Source: UBA2883 sp964017965 | Lineage (GTDB): Bacteria > Cyanobacteriota > Vampirovibrionia > Gastranaerophilales > Gastranaerophilaceae | Assembly: GCA_964017965.1 (NCBI GenBank) | Contig: CAXHNV010000001.1 | Span: 248,001 to 312,000, forward strand | Length of the DNA: 64,000 nucleotides | Direction: 5' to 3' | Part shown: piece after piece, positions 48,793-56,140 of the stretch | Layout of the letters: every line of letters starts with the position of its first letter | How positions within the stretch are numbered: position 1 is the stretch's first letter | Made by a program: the position numbers and the translations under genes | Notes under the pieces: generated by a model | The model's input: only the letters and a program-made list of their open reading frames with translations | What the model was told of the DNA's origin: nothing | Database searches by the model: none

Positions 48793-49260
48793 CTACTTAG
48801 TAGCTTTTTTAATAGTTTCAGTAATATCAGTACCACCGTATAATACAGCGCCTTTAACTAATACTAAAGAATAACCGTCAGCTTGTGCTTGTTTAGAGAT
48901 AGCAGCACCGATTTTTGCATCGATTTTAGCTGATTCTTTGTAAAGTTCATCTCTTTGAGATTCAACTTTCTTTTGTAATTCTTTGTTGTATTTTTGAGTC
49001 AAAGATTCTTTTTGAGCATCTGTAGATTGTTTTTCAACATCAGCTCTTGCAGTTTCAACCCAAGATTTTAATTCAGCAGATTTCTTTTCTTGTTTAGCTT
49101 TTAAAGCTTGTACTTGGCTGTTGTTATTAATAACTTGAGCAACATCAACAACTGCTACAGATGTAACTGTAGTTGCGTTTGTCATAGCAGAATTGCTGAT
49201 TCCAACACCTAATCCTAATGCTAATGCAGCAACTGATAAAACTTTTAATTGATTTTTCAT
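48793..49260 (-). CDS. OmpH/Skp-family periplasmic chaperone
   Basis: 155 residues. A signal peptide (MKNQLKVLSVAALALGLGVGISNSA) is followed by VAVVDVAQVINNNSQVQALKAKQEKKSAELK, the OmpH/Skp opening, a long charged coiled-coil hairpin (about 55-125), and the family ending AAISKQAQADGYSLVLVKGAVLYGGTDITETI. Skp trimers hold unfolded outer-membrane proteins, including autotransporters, in the periplasm. Here the gene lies 411 bp upstream of the giant autotransporter on the same strand, a suggestive pairing, though terminators separate the transcripts. AAGGA lies 9 nt before the ATG. A TATAAT (49322-49317) with TTGCCT 16 bp upstream could be its promoter. Confidence 0.88.
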   Translation of the reverse strand: MKNQLKVLSVAALALGLGVGISNSAMTNATTVTSVAVVDVAQVINNNSQVQALKAKQEKKSAELKSWVETARADVEKQSTDAQKESLTQKYNKELQKKVESQRDELYKESAKIDAKIGAAISKQAQADGYSLVLVKGAVLYGGTDITETIKKATK

Positions 49261-49329
49261 AGTATACTATCCTTTCTTCATACTCTCTCTGTAGTTATAC
49301 TCCATAGTATAACATCATTATACACATAC

Positions 49330-49370
49330 AAAAAAAAAAGGCAAGTTTATAACAAAACCTGCCCTTTTTC
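49330..49370 (-). terminator. Terminator of adhE
   Basis: On the minus strand AAAAAGGGCAGGTTT pairs with AAACTTGCCTTTTT with one bulged G, followed by about nine T. It lies 20 nt past the adhE stop, and its left half carries the probable -35 of the OmpH-like gene. Confidence 0.8.
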
Positions 49371-49389
49371 TTTACTATATATTAATATA

Positions 49390-52059
49390 CTAGTTGTTGT
49401 AGTAATCTCTAACAACGCCTTCAAACGCATCGATATAGATTTGACGCATATCAGTCATGATAGGATATACAGGGTTAGCACCTGTACATTGGTCGTCGAA
49501 TGCTAATTCAACCATTTCATCTAATTTAGCGTAGAAGTCTTCTTCAGATACACCAAAGTCTTTGATAGAGTTTGGTAATTCGATATCCTTCATCAACTCA
49601 TCGATAGCATCAATAAGTCTTTGAGTTTTATCTTCATCGGAAGAACCGCCCAAACCAAGTTCGTCAGCTATTTGAGCATATCTCTTGATAGCACAAGGGA
49701 ACTTGTATTGAGGGAAAGTCGCTTGTTTTTTAGGGCAATCAGTAGCGTTATATTTAATAACCTGTCTGATTAACAATGCGTTAGCTACACCGTGAGGAAC
49801 GTGGAACATAGCACCCAATTTGTGAGCCATAGAGTGACACAATCCTAAGAATGAGTTAGCGAATGCCATACCTGCGATAGTTGCAGCGTAGTGCATTTTT
49901 TCTCTTGCAATAGGATCGTTAGCGCCTTCGTTATAGCTTCTTCTTAGATATCTGAACACTAATTTAACAGCTTCAAGAGCGTTTGAATTAGTGAAGTTTG
50001 TAGCCATACAAGATACGTATGCTTCAACAGCGTGAACAAGAGCGTCAATACCTGAAGCTGATGTCAAACCTTTAGGCATAGTGTCAACGAAGTTAGGGTC
50101 AACGATAGCCATTGAAGGTGTCAAAGCGTAGTCTGCGATTGCGTATTTTACGCCTTCTTTATCATCAGTGATGATAGAGAACGGAGTAACTTCTGAACCT
50201 GTACCTGATGTTGTAGGGATAGCTACCATTTTAGCTTTTTTACCTAATTCAGGCAATTGGCAGATTCTTTTTCTGATATCCATAAATCTCATAGAGATAT
50301 CAGAGAAGTCTGTATCAGGTTGTTCGTAGCGCAACCAAAGGATTTTCGCAGCATCCATAGGAGAACCGCCACCTAATGCGATGATTACATCAGGTTCGAA
50401 TGGTTTTAAGATAGCGAATGCTTCTTCGATTGTAGAAAGGGTTGGATCCGGTTTAACGTCGAAGAATACTTCGTGATCGATACCCATTTCATCAAGAACG
50501 TTAGTGATTTTGTTAGCCATGCCAGAGTTGAACAAGAATCTGTCAGTAACGATGAATGCACGTTTGCAGCCTTCCAATTCTCTAAGCGCTAAGTCTGTAG
50601 CACCACGTTTGAAGTAAACTTTTTGAGGAACCTTAAACCATAACATATTTTCTCTCCTTTCTGCGACTCTCTTGTAGTTTAACAAGTCACAAACTCCAAC
50701 GTTACCGGAAACAGAGTTATTACCCCAAGATCCGCAGCCAAGAGTTAATGACGGTTCCATACGGAAGTTGTACAAATCACCGATACCGCCTTGAGAAGAA
50801 GGTTGATTAATCAACACTCTGCAAGCAGGCATTTTTTGAGCGTAGGCATCGATTCTGTCTTTTTTACGTTCATCAGTATATAAAACAGCTGTGTGACCTG
50901 CACCACCCTTAGAAACAAGAGTATATGCTTTTTCAGCAGCGTCTTCGAAAGAAGAAGCTTTATACATAGCCAAGATTGGCGATAATTTTTCACGAGAGAA
51001 CGGATCTTCCCAGCTAACTTCAACGCGTTGACCAACAAGCACTTTAGCGTTAGCAGGAACGTTGAAGCCTGCTAATTCAGCGATAGTGTGAGCTGATTGT
51101 CCAACGATTTTAGGGTGAGCAGTACCTCTTTGAGGATCGATGAAAGGAAGCGCGATAAGTTTGTTCATTTCGTCTTCGTTCATCAAGTATGCACCACGAC
51201 GTTCTAATTCAGCTTTAACAGCGTCATAAACACTGTCAACTACGATGATAGATTGTTCAGATGCACAAATCATACCGTTATCAAATGTTTTTGACATAAG
51301 GATTGAAGAAACAGCCATTTGGATATCAGCAGTTTCGTCGATAACAGCAGAAGTGTTACCAGGGCCAACACCAAGAGCAGGGTTACCTGATGAGTAAGCA
51401 GCGTTAACCATACCAGGACCACCTGTAGCTAAGATACAAGCGATGTCGTGGTGTTTCATCAATTGACCTGAAAGTTCGATAGAAGCAACGTCAATCCAAC
51501 CGATGATATCTTCAGGAGCGCCTGCTTTAACAGCAGCGTCTAACACAACCTTTGCAGCAGCTATTGTAGCTTTTTGTGCACGAGGGTGTGGTGAGAAGAT
51601 AATACCGTTTCTTGTTTTTAAAGCGATAAGCGCTTTAAAGATTGCAGTTGAAGTCGGGTTAGTTGTAGGTACGATACCTGCAAGAACGCCGAGAGGTTCA
51701 GCTACGATTTTAACACCGTTTTCTTTATCGTTGCTAATGATACCGCAAGTTTTGGTATTTTTATGCTTGTTATAGATGTATTCAGCAGCGTAGTGGTTTT
51801 TCATGATTTTATCTTCAAGAACACCCATGCCTGTTTCTTCAACAGCCATTTTAGCTAACGGAATACGTGCTTTATCAGCAGCGGTAGCTGCAGCTTTAAA
51901 GATTTTGTCTACTTGTTCTTGAGAGTAAGTAGCAAAGATTCTTTGAGCTTTGTTAACTTTTTGAATCAACAATTCGAGTGATTCGGCACTGTCAACTAAA
52001 GTTCCTGCTGCGAGGTCTTTTTCGAGTTTTTCAACATCTGAACTTTCAGTCTTTGTCAT
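49390..52059 (-). CDS. adhE: Bifunctional acetaldehyde-CoA / alcohol dehydrogenase
   Basis: 889 residues from the ATG at 52059 (AGGAG 6 nt upstream), the normal AdhE size. The N-terminal aldehyde dehydrogenase half (1-440) has its catalytic Cys265 in NGMICASEQS and the NAD-binding stretch; the C-terminal half is an iron alcohol dehydrogenase with GGGSPMDAAK and the metal histidines in GIDALVHAVEAYVS and LCHSMAHKLGAMFHVPHG. It reduces acetyl-CoA to acetaldehyde and then ethanol, regenerating two NAD+, and in other bacteria assembles into spirosomes. It marks a fermentative life style. Single-gene transcript by its flanking promoter and terminator. Confidence 0.97.
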   Translation of the reverse strand: MTKTESSDVEKLEKDLAAGTLVDSAESLELLIQKVNKAQRIFATYSQEQVDKIFKAAATAADKARIPLAKMAVEETGMGVLEDKIMKNHYAAEYIYNKHKNTKTCGIISNDKENGVKIVAEPLGVLAGIVPTTNPTSTAIFKALIALKTRNGIIFSPHPRAQKATIAAAKVVLDAAVKAGAPEDIIGWIDVASIELSGQLMKHHDIACILATGGPGMVNAAYSSGNPALGVGPGNTSAVIDETADIQMAVSSILMSKTFDNGMICASEQSIIVVDSVYDAVKAELERRGAYLMNEDEMNKLIALPFIDPQRGTAHPKIVGQSAHTIAELAGFNVPANAKVLVGQRVEVSWEDPFSREKLSPILAMYKASSFEDAAEKAYTLVSKGGAGHTAVLYTDERKKDRIDAYAQKMPACRVLINQPSSQGGIGDLYNFRMEPSLTLGCGSWGNNSVSGNVGVCDLLNYKRVAERRENMLWFKVPQKVYFKRGATDLALRELEGCKRAFIVTDRFLFNSGMANKITNVLDEMGIDHEVFFDVKPDPTLSTIEEAFAILKPFEPDVIIALGGGSPMDAAKILWLRYEQPDTDFSDISMRFMDIRKRICQLPELGKKAKMVAIPTTSGTGSEVTPFSIITDDKEGVKYAIADYALTPSMAIVDPNFVDTMPKGLTSASGIDALVHAVEAYVSCMATNFTNSNALEAVKLVFRYLRRSYNEGANDPIAREKMHYAATIAGMAFANSFLGLCHSMAHKLGAMFHVPHGVANALLIRQVIKYNATDCPKKQATFPQYKFPCAIKRYAQIADELGLGGSSDEDKTQRLIDAIDELMKDIELPNSIKDFGVSEEDFYAKLDEMVELAFDDQCTGANPVYPIMTDMRQIYIDAFEGVVRDYYNN

Positions 52060-52122
52060 GTTTTTCTCCTTTTTTATGTAATGAAATAATTGTTTTAGAT
52101 TCATAATTTATCCATAGTAGTT

Positions 52123-52143
52123 TAGTGTGTAAATAATACACTA
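52123..52143. promoter_or_regulatory. Inverted repeat at the adhE transcription start
   Basis: TAGTGT and ACACTA arms separated by 9 bp of AT-rich DNA. It lies right after the predicted -10 of adhE, where a repressor would block initiation. It is not a good Rex or FNR consensus. Confidence 0.4.
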
Positions 52144-52145
52144 TT

Positions 52146-52172
52146 ATTATAAAACAAAAAAACTGATGTCAA
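52146..52172 (-). promoter_or_regulatory. adhE: adhE promoter
   Basis: On the minus strand a consensus TTGACA (52172-52167) and TATAAT (52151-52146). Spacing is 15 bp, but overlapping TAATAA and AATAAT boxes give 17-18 bp. The leader to the ATG is about 80 nt. Upstream, between 52173 and 52278, there is no gene; it contains CCCCAAGTCT (52191-52200) and a partial GGGA/TCCC inverted repeat (52240-52275). Confidence 0.6.
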
Positions 52173-52278
52173 AGCAAAATTAGTCAAAAACCCCAAGTCT
52201 TTAGATAATATTAATATTAGTTTTGTTGACGGTGGTAAGAAAGGGAACGGTACAATACAGGGGGTGGTCCCTTTCACA

Positions 52279-52428
52279 TCACAAAGACTTTAGGTCTTTA
52301 TCCAATTTGTCGATGTCGTAATCAATACGGAAGCTGTTAACCATTAGCGGCATAATGAAAATTATCTTTAGCAGTTTTATTATGACCTTGAAAATAAACT
52401 TTAGAATTTTTAGTATTACGGTTTTCAT
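52279..52428 (-). CDS. 49-residue cationic amphipathic peptide/small membrane protein
   Basis: A short ORF with a proper SD (AGGAG, 7 nt before the ATG) on the minus strand. Residues 2-28 (MKTVILKILKFIFKVIIK... to IIFIMPL) are Ile/Leu/Phe with Lys at 7, 10, 14, 18 and 21, a spacing that puts all lysines on one face of an alpha-helix. The tail (31-49) is acidic/polar, with IDYDIDKLDKDLKSL. This resembles membrane-active small peptides, including type I toxin-like proteins, but I recognise no family. It faces an equally short ORF and an XRE regulator across a 90-bp region. A small hairpin (AAAGAC/GTCTTT) overlaps its stop. Confidence 0.5.
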   Translation of the reverse strand: MKTVILKILKFIFKVIIKLLKIIFIMPLMVNSFRIDYDIDKLDKDLKSL

Positions 52429-52446
52429 AAAAATACTCCTTTGCTG

Positions 52447-52460
52447 TTACATACGTGTAA
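52447..52460. promoter_or_regulatory. Palindrome between the divergent small ORFs
   Basis: TTACATACGTGTAA: 5-bp arms TTACA/TGTAA around TACG. It ends 4 bp before a consensus -35. Its position fits an autoregulatory site of the XRE protein encoded at 52712, which is inference. Confidence 0.4.
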
Positions 52461-52464
52461 TGCT

Positions 52465-52494
52465 TTGACAAAAAATAAAAGGTATTATTATGAA
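52465..52494 (+). promoter_or_regulatory. Promoter of the small ORF / XRE gene pair
   Basis: Consensus TTGACA (52465-52470), 18-bp spacer, TATGAA (52489-52494). The predicted start lies about 20 nt before the ATG at 52519. Confidence 0.5.
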
Positions 52495-52518
52495 TACTTA
52501 CAAAATTACGGAGGTTTT

Positions 52519-52668
52519 ATGAAAGAGAAAAAACTAACAACAACAGAAAGAATACAGACTGCAAAAAGAATGCTTATATATTTGCGTGAAGAAATGGAAA
52601 CTAATCCACCTAAAAAAGAATTCTTAATATGGTTTATTGACGCTATTATAGATGTATTAAATTGTTAA
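52519..52668 (+). CDS. Small hypothetical protein (49 residues)
   Basis: Not recognised. The ATG at 52519 has a strong SD (GGAGG, 6 nt upstream), and in-frame sequence before it is poor. Basic helical start (MKEKKLTTTERIQTAKRMLIYLREEMET), then PPKKEFLIWFIDAIIDVLNC, a hydrophobic helix with a terminal cysteine. It precedes the XRE regulator by 43 bp on the same strand. The pairing of a small acidic/basic helical protein with an XRE protein recalls toxin-antitoxin or phage-type regulatory units, but nothing here proves it. Confidence 0.6.
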   Translation: MKEKKLTTTERIQTAKRMLIYLREEMETNPPKKEFLIWFIDAIIDVLNC

Positions 52669-52676
52669 ATTCCAAA

Positions 52677-52705
52677 TTGCTCTTTTGTCAAGAATAGCCT
52701 ATAAT
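52677..52705 (+). promoter_or_regulatory. Promoter placing transcription start at the XRE start codon
   Basis: TTGCTC (52677-52682), 17-bp spacer, perfect TATAAT (52700-52705). The ATG at 52712 is 6 nt after the -10, so the mRNA would be leaderless. Confidence 0.5.
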
Positions 52706-52711
52706 AAAAAA

Positions 52712-52990
52712 ATGCAAGAAGATATAGCAAAGTCAATGGAACAAGTTATAAAAGCGCTTTCAAAAATAATTGAAAGACGGAGAGTTGCAACAGGCAAGTC
52801 AATATACAAGATAGCTGCAGAGAGCAGTCTGTCAAAGTCTACTTGGCGTGAAGCCGAGCTTGCTGAATGCAAGAATATAACCTTATCAACTCTCTTGCAA
52901 ATTGCTTACGGATTAGAAACACCCTTGCATGAAATTATAAAAGACTTAGAAGACGAGCTTGGTGAAGATTTTACCCTTATTGATGAATAA
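52712..52990 (+). CDS. XRE-family helix-turn-helix regulator
   Basis: 92 residues from the ATG at 52712. The HTH spans about 28-75: SIYKIAAESSLSKSTWREAE (helices 2-3), then LSTLLQIAYGLETPLHEII, the usual XRE ending. A short coiled-coil helix precedes it, and the C-terminal tail is acidic (DLEDELGEDFTLIDE). No SD is present, but a perfect -10 lies 6 nt before the ATG, so translation from a leaderless mRNA is likely; an in-frame TTG at 52685 falls inside that promoter. It probably regulates its own locus through the palindrome at 52447-52460. Confidence 0.8.
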   Translation: MQEDIAKSMEQVIKALSKIIERRRVATGKSIYKIAAESSLSKSTWREAELAECKNITLSTLLQIAYGLETPLHEIIKDLEDELGEDFTLIDE

Positions 52991-53111
52991 TTTTTATTAA
53001 CCTCAACCGGACGGATGAGATTTTGTTATTTCTTGTAATCTTTTTTCAGATTATGACGTAAACAGGAATATGAAGACCGAATGGTTTTCATACCTCCTCC
53101 CCAAGTCTAGT

Positions 53112-53141
53112 AGCCGCTCTGAAAAAAGACGGCTTTTTTTT
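53112..53141 (+). terminator. Terminator of the XRE locus
   Basis: Stem AGCCG(C)TCT / AGACGGCT with loop GAAAAA and an eight-T tail that runs into the stop codon of the convergent metallopeptidase gene. The 120 nt between the XRE stop and this stem also form two good hairpins (53035-53054; 53069-53092). Confidence 0.82.
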
Positions 53142-53916
53142 AGCGTTCTTTTGCAATAATGTCAGCAGCTGTCTGTTTCAATAGCTCTATTTTCTCGTCA
53201 AACGAATAATATGGTGACTCGTCTTCCAGTTCGTAATCACCGGTACTGATTCCTTTCTCATGCAATCGACATTCAAACTTGTATTGATCCGCATAAGCAT
53301 TCCGCTCAGTCTCCAAAGTGTACCTCAAGTCCTGAAGGCAATCAAGCTGATGTTCTACAGGCTTACCCTTCAAAAACTTATCCAATTTTTTCTTCAATTT
53401 CTTGAGTTCTTTTGCTTTATTTTCGGGAGTAGGCTCTTCCAAATCATTATAAAAAGCATCATTCAGGTTATTATATTTAGCAGTGTACAAATCCCTTGCA
53501 TACATAGATTTAACCCGCGCAAGAATCTTAGGGTTTGTAAGTACATCAAGCACATGTCTGCTTTCATGAAAAAGAGTAACAATCGGGCGTCCGGAAGCCC
53601 TACCGTTAACAGTCGGCACCTCAATAGTCTGCCCAATATAGTTCCCGTCATCGTCTTCAATTAGGTCTGAACAACCGTCCTCATTTTCATCCTCAGGTAC
53701 AAGATTAATTACTTCAATTCTTTTATCCTCAGGCAGATTTTTATGTAGTGCTGATTCAAAATCACTAATCTCAACAAAACCGTCCTTAATATTAGGAAGC
53801 ACATCATTAAATATTTGTTCATTAATATTAGCAGCAAGGTTCCTTCTGTCATCAGCAGAACCTCTGCACACATCTAATGAAAACTTAACTTGCGGGGTAA
53901 TATTCACAACTTCCAT
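53140..53916 (-). CDS. Putative zinc metallopeptidase (HExxH protein)
   Basis: 258 residues from the ATG at 53916. HESRH (117-121) is preceded by the hydrophobic strand PIVTLF, the standard zincin arrangement. About 70 residues later ETERNAYADQYKFE offers a glutamate as third ligand, as in ImmA/IrrE-like enzymes, but the family is not recognised. Residues 70-95 are very acidic (PEDENEDGCSDLIEDDDGN), and a Lys-rich coiled coil (150-175) separates the two metal motifs. No signal peptide, so probably cytosolic. It follows lipA by 32 bp. SD is weak; an in-frame TTG inside the lipA end (53961) is an alternative coupled start. Confidence 0.6.
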   Translation of the reverse strand: MEVVNITPQVKFSLDVCRGSADDRRNLAANINEQIFNDVLPNIKDGFVEISDFESALHKNLPEDKRIEVINLVPEDENEDGCSDLIEDDDGNYIGQTIEVPTVNGRASGRPIVTLFHESRHVLDVLTNPKILARVKSMYARDLYTAKYNNLNDAFYNDLEEPTPENKAKELKKLKKKLDKFLKGKPVEHQLDCLQDLRYTLETERNAYADQYKFECRLHEKGISTGDYELEDESPYYSFDEKIELLKQTAADIIAKER

Positions 53917-53948
53917 ACCAATATAAAACAGGTAAAAAATAAATTTGC

Positions 53949-54815
53949 TTACCCTTCGCAAAGTATCTTTGCATGGTATGAGCTTCTGACAAGCGGTCCT
54001 ATCTGATATTTCTTGAATCCGAGCTCTTTAGCCTTCTCTCTCAAATAATCGTACTCATCAAGCCTATAATACTTCTCAACCTCCAAATGCTGTTTTGAAG
54101 GTCTTATATATTGCCCGATAGTCAACATATCACAGTCAACCTCTCGTAAATCTTTCATCGTCTCAACTATCTGTTCAACAGTCTCGCCTAACCCAATCAT
54201 AAACCCTGATTTTGTCGGGATATCGCTGTTTTTCTTCACATAATCCAGAACAGACAAAGACAAGTCATAGTTCCCCAACGGTCTTGCACTGTCAAAAATC
54301 CCCCTGACAGTCTCAATATTATGGTTAAAAACATCAGGCTTCGCAGCAATTATAGTATCAAGCGCCGACTGATTAAACTCAGTCCGCGACTTCCTGCTCC
54401 TAAAATCAGGTGTCAGAATCTCTATCCTAATCTGTGGCGACAACGCTCTAATCTCTTTTATACACTGTGCAAAATGTTCAGCTCCGCCGTCTTCCACATC
54501 ATCACGCGTAACGGAAGTTATAACCGAATAATCCAGCCCGAGCTCCTTCACAGCCTCTGCTATACGCTTAGGCTCATCAGCGTCCAATGGTTCGGGCTTC
54601 GCGGTAGAAATATTGCAGTACTTGCAGTTTCTGGTACAAATATTACCCATAATCAAAAACGTCGCCGTATTATGTTGATAACACTCGTTCTTGTTAGGAC
54701 ACCTCGCACCCTCACAAACCGTGTTCAGATGTTTAGATTTCAGAATATGTCGAACAGTTTTTGTCTTGTCCGTATCAATAATCGGTCGTTTTAAGTAATC
54801 AGGCAATCTTTTCAT
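53949..54815 (-). CDS. lipA: Lipoyl synthase
   Basis: 288 residues. The auxiliary 4Fe-4S cluster cysteines are C34, C39 and C45 (CEGARCPNKNEC), the radical SAM triad is C60, C64 and C67 (CTRNCKYC), and the cluster-ligating serine is in the C-terminal RSSYHA. It inserts two sulfurs into octanoyl chains on E2 or GcvH proteins. It overlaps the upstream lpd stop by 4 bp (ATGA), so both belong to one operon that supplies and uses lipoate. Confidence 0.97.
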   Translation of the reverse strand: MKRLPDYLKRPIIDTDKTKTVRHILKSKHLNTVCEGARCPNKNECYQHNTATFLIMGNICTRNCKYCNISTAKPEPLDADEPKRIAEAVKELGLDYSVITSVTRDDVEDGGAEHFAQCIKEIRALSPQIRIEILTPDFRSRKSRTEFNQSALDTIIAAKPDVFNHNIETVRGIFDSARPLGNYDLSLSVLDYVKKNSDIPTKSGFMIGLGETVEQIVETMKDLREVDCDMLTIGQYIRPSKQHLEVEKYYRLDEYDYLREKAKELGFKKYQIGPLVRSSYHAKILCEG

Positions 54816-56053
54816 AAACGCATTACTCCTTCAAATATCCCCTCCGAATAAGTCGGGTGTGAAAAACATACCTTTTGCAATTCCTTTACACCGACCCCGT
54901 TCTGAATAGCTATAGCAAGCTGTTGAACCAAAGAAGACGCTTCTTTTGAAACGATACTCGCCCCCTTAATCTGACCGTCTTTTGCAAGAATTTTTATAAA
55001 CCCTTCTATATTATTATCGCAATGTGATTTACCGAGCGCCGATATCGGAATAACCGATTTTTGATAATTTTCATCGTCTTCTTTAGACTTTGAAACCTCG
55101 CCGACCCAAGCAATCTCAGGTGTTCCGTAGATAACGGCAGGTACAACATCCTTATCAAACGGAATCCCAAGAACCAAATCCTTAGCCTGATTCATGGCAT
55201 AATGTGCAAGTTGAACCTCGCCGCAAGCATCGCCGATACATCTGACGTTATATTGAGTTTCAGGTTTAACCGGCTCACGTCCCACAGCAACCAGAACACA
55301 ATCAGGACTAAGCTCTTCGCCTGTTGAAAGAGTAACTTTTTTACCCTCAACCTTTTCAACGGAAGTTGACAAATAAGTCTTAACCTTCTTCATCTTAAAT
55401 ATACGTTCAACCCGTTTTGAAACCTCCCAATCAGCAAGCGGAACGAGCCTATCGGCAAGCTCAACAATACTAACTTCAACCCCGAAGGCAGACAATATTC
55501 TCGCCCATTCAACACCGATAGCACCGGAACCCACAATAACAATACTTTCAGGGAGTTTTGTCATGTTCAATATATCATCAGAAGATAAAATAAACTCGTG
55601 GTCGTATTCTAACCCCTTTATCTCACGCGGTTTTGACCCTGTTGCAACAATAATCTCTTTACAATCGTACTCAACACCGTCAGCAAGCACCTTATTCTCA
55701 CCAACAACATCTGCTTTAGCATTTATAACGGGAATCTTAGAGTTTTTCATCATCAACTCTAAAGACCTTAAGAGTTTTTGAACAACGCTGTTTTTGTATT
55801 CAACAACTTTTTCAAAATCAAACGTGAGACCTTCACAAGATATCCCGAGCTTATCAGCGCCTTGAAGCTCTGAATACAAATCCGCAACGTGCATAAACGC
55901 TTTTGTCGGGATACAACCTCTATTCAAGCATGTACCACCGAGTTTGTCTTTCTCAAATATAACAACAGATTTACCCTGACTAACTGCGTACAAAGCAGAT
56001 GTATACCCTGCAGGTCCGCCCCCGATTATACCCAAATCATAACTTTCAACCAT
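54812..56053 (-). CDS. lpdA: Dihydrolipoamide dehydrogenase (short form)
   Basis: 413 residues, about 50 fewer than usual. FAD Rossmann GIIGGGPAGY, redox disulfide GGTCLNRGCIPTK, NAD Rossmann VGSGAIGVEWA and the C-terminal catalytic HPTYSEG are all present. About 25 residues are missing between VAVGREP and CIGDACG, where a loop and strands usually precede the second FAD motif, and the C-terminus is trimmed. It reoxidises dihydrolipoamide of a 2-oxoacid dehydrogenase or glycine cleavage system; neither is in the window. GAGGAG 6 nt before the ATG; promoter TTCACT-17-TATAAT (56103-56075). First gene of lpd-lipA-(metallopeptidase). Confidence 0.9.
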   Translation of the reverse strand: MVESYDLGIIGGGPAGYTSALYAVSQGKSVVIFEKDKLGGTCLNRGCIPTKAFMHVADLYSELQGADKLGISCEGLTFDFEKVVEYKNSVVQKLLRSLELMMKNSKIPVINAKADVVGENKVLADGVEYDCKEIIVATGSKPREIKGLEYDHEFILSSDDILNMTKLPESIVIVGSGAIGVEWARILSAFGVEVSIVELADRLVPLADWEVSKRVERIFKMKKVKTYLSTSVEKVEGKKVTLSTGEELSPDCVLVAVGREPVKPETQYNVRCIGDACGEVQLAHYAMNQAKDLVLGIPFDKDVVPAVIYGTPEIAWVGEVSKSKEDDENYQKSVIPISALGKSHCDNNIEGFIKILAKDGQIKGASIVSKEASSLVQQLAIAIQNGVGVKELQKVCFSHPTYSEGIFEGVMRL

Positions 56054-56074
56054 AAAAACTCCTCTTTTGGAACA

Positions 56075-56103
56075 ATTATACTACATCGAAATAAAAAAGT
56101 GAA
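56075..56103 (-). promoter_or_regulatory. lpd-lipA operon promoter
   Basis: On the minus strand TTCACT (56103-56098), 17 bp, TATAAT (56080-56075), with the ATG 21 bp further. Divergent from the ruvC promoter. Confidence 0.6.
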
Positions 56104-56125
56104 ATCTGGAAAATCAATAATATTG

Positions 56126-56134
56126 TGCTATAAT
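56126..56134 (+). promoter_or_regulatory. Extended -10 of ruvC, implying a leaderless mRNA
   Basis: TGC-TATAAT, with the start ATG of ruvC 6 nt downstream. The -35 is weak (CTGGAA), typical when an extended -10 is used. Confidence 0.5.
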
Positions 56135-56140
56135 GATTTT

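Noticed and set aside
53026..53091. 21-codon minus-strand frame with GGGGAGGAGGT before the ATG
   Set aside because: Very short; the SD-like run is the reverse complement of the C-rich stretch of a plus-strand structured RNA, and the ATG is in its hairpin.
55889..56140. Longer N-terminal extension of RuvC
   Set aside because: It overlaps lpd on the other strand; the MKILGIDPG start is the family norm and has a promoter just before it.
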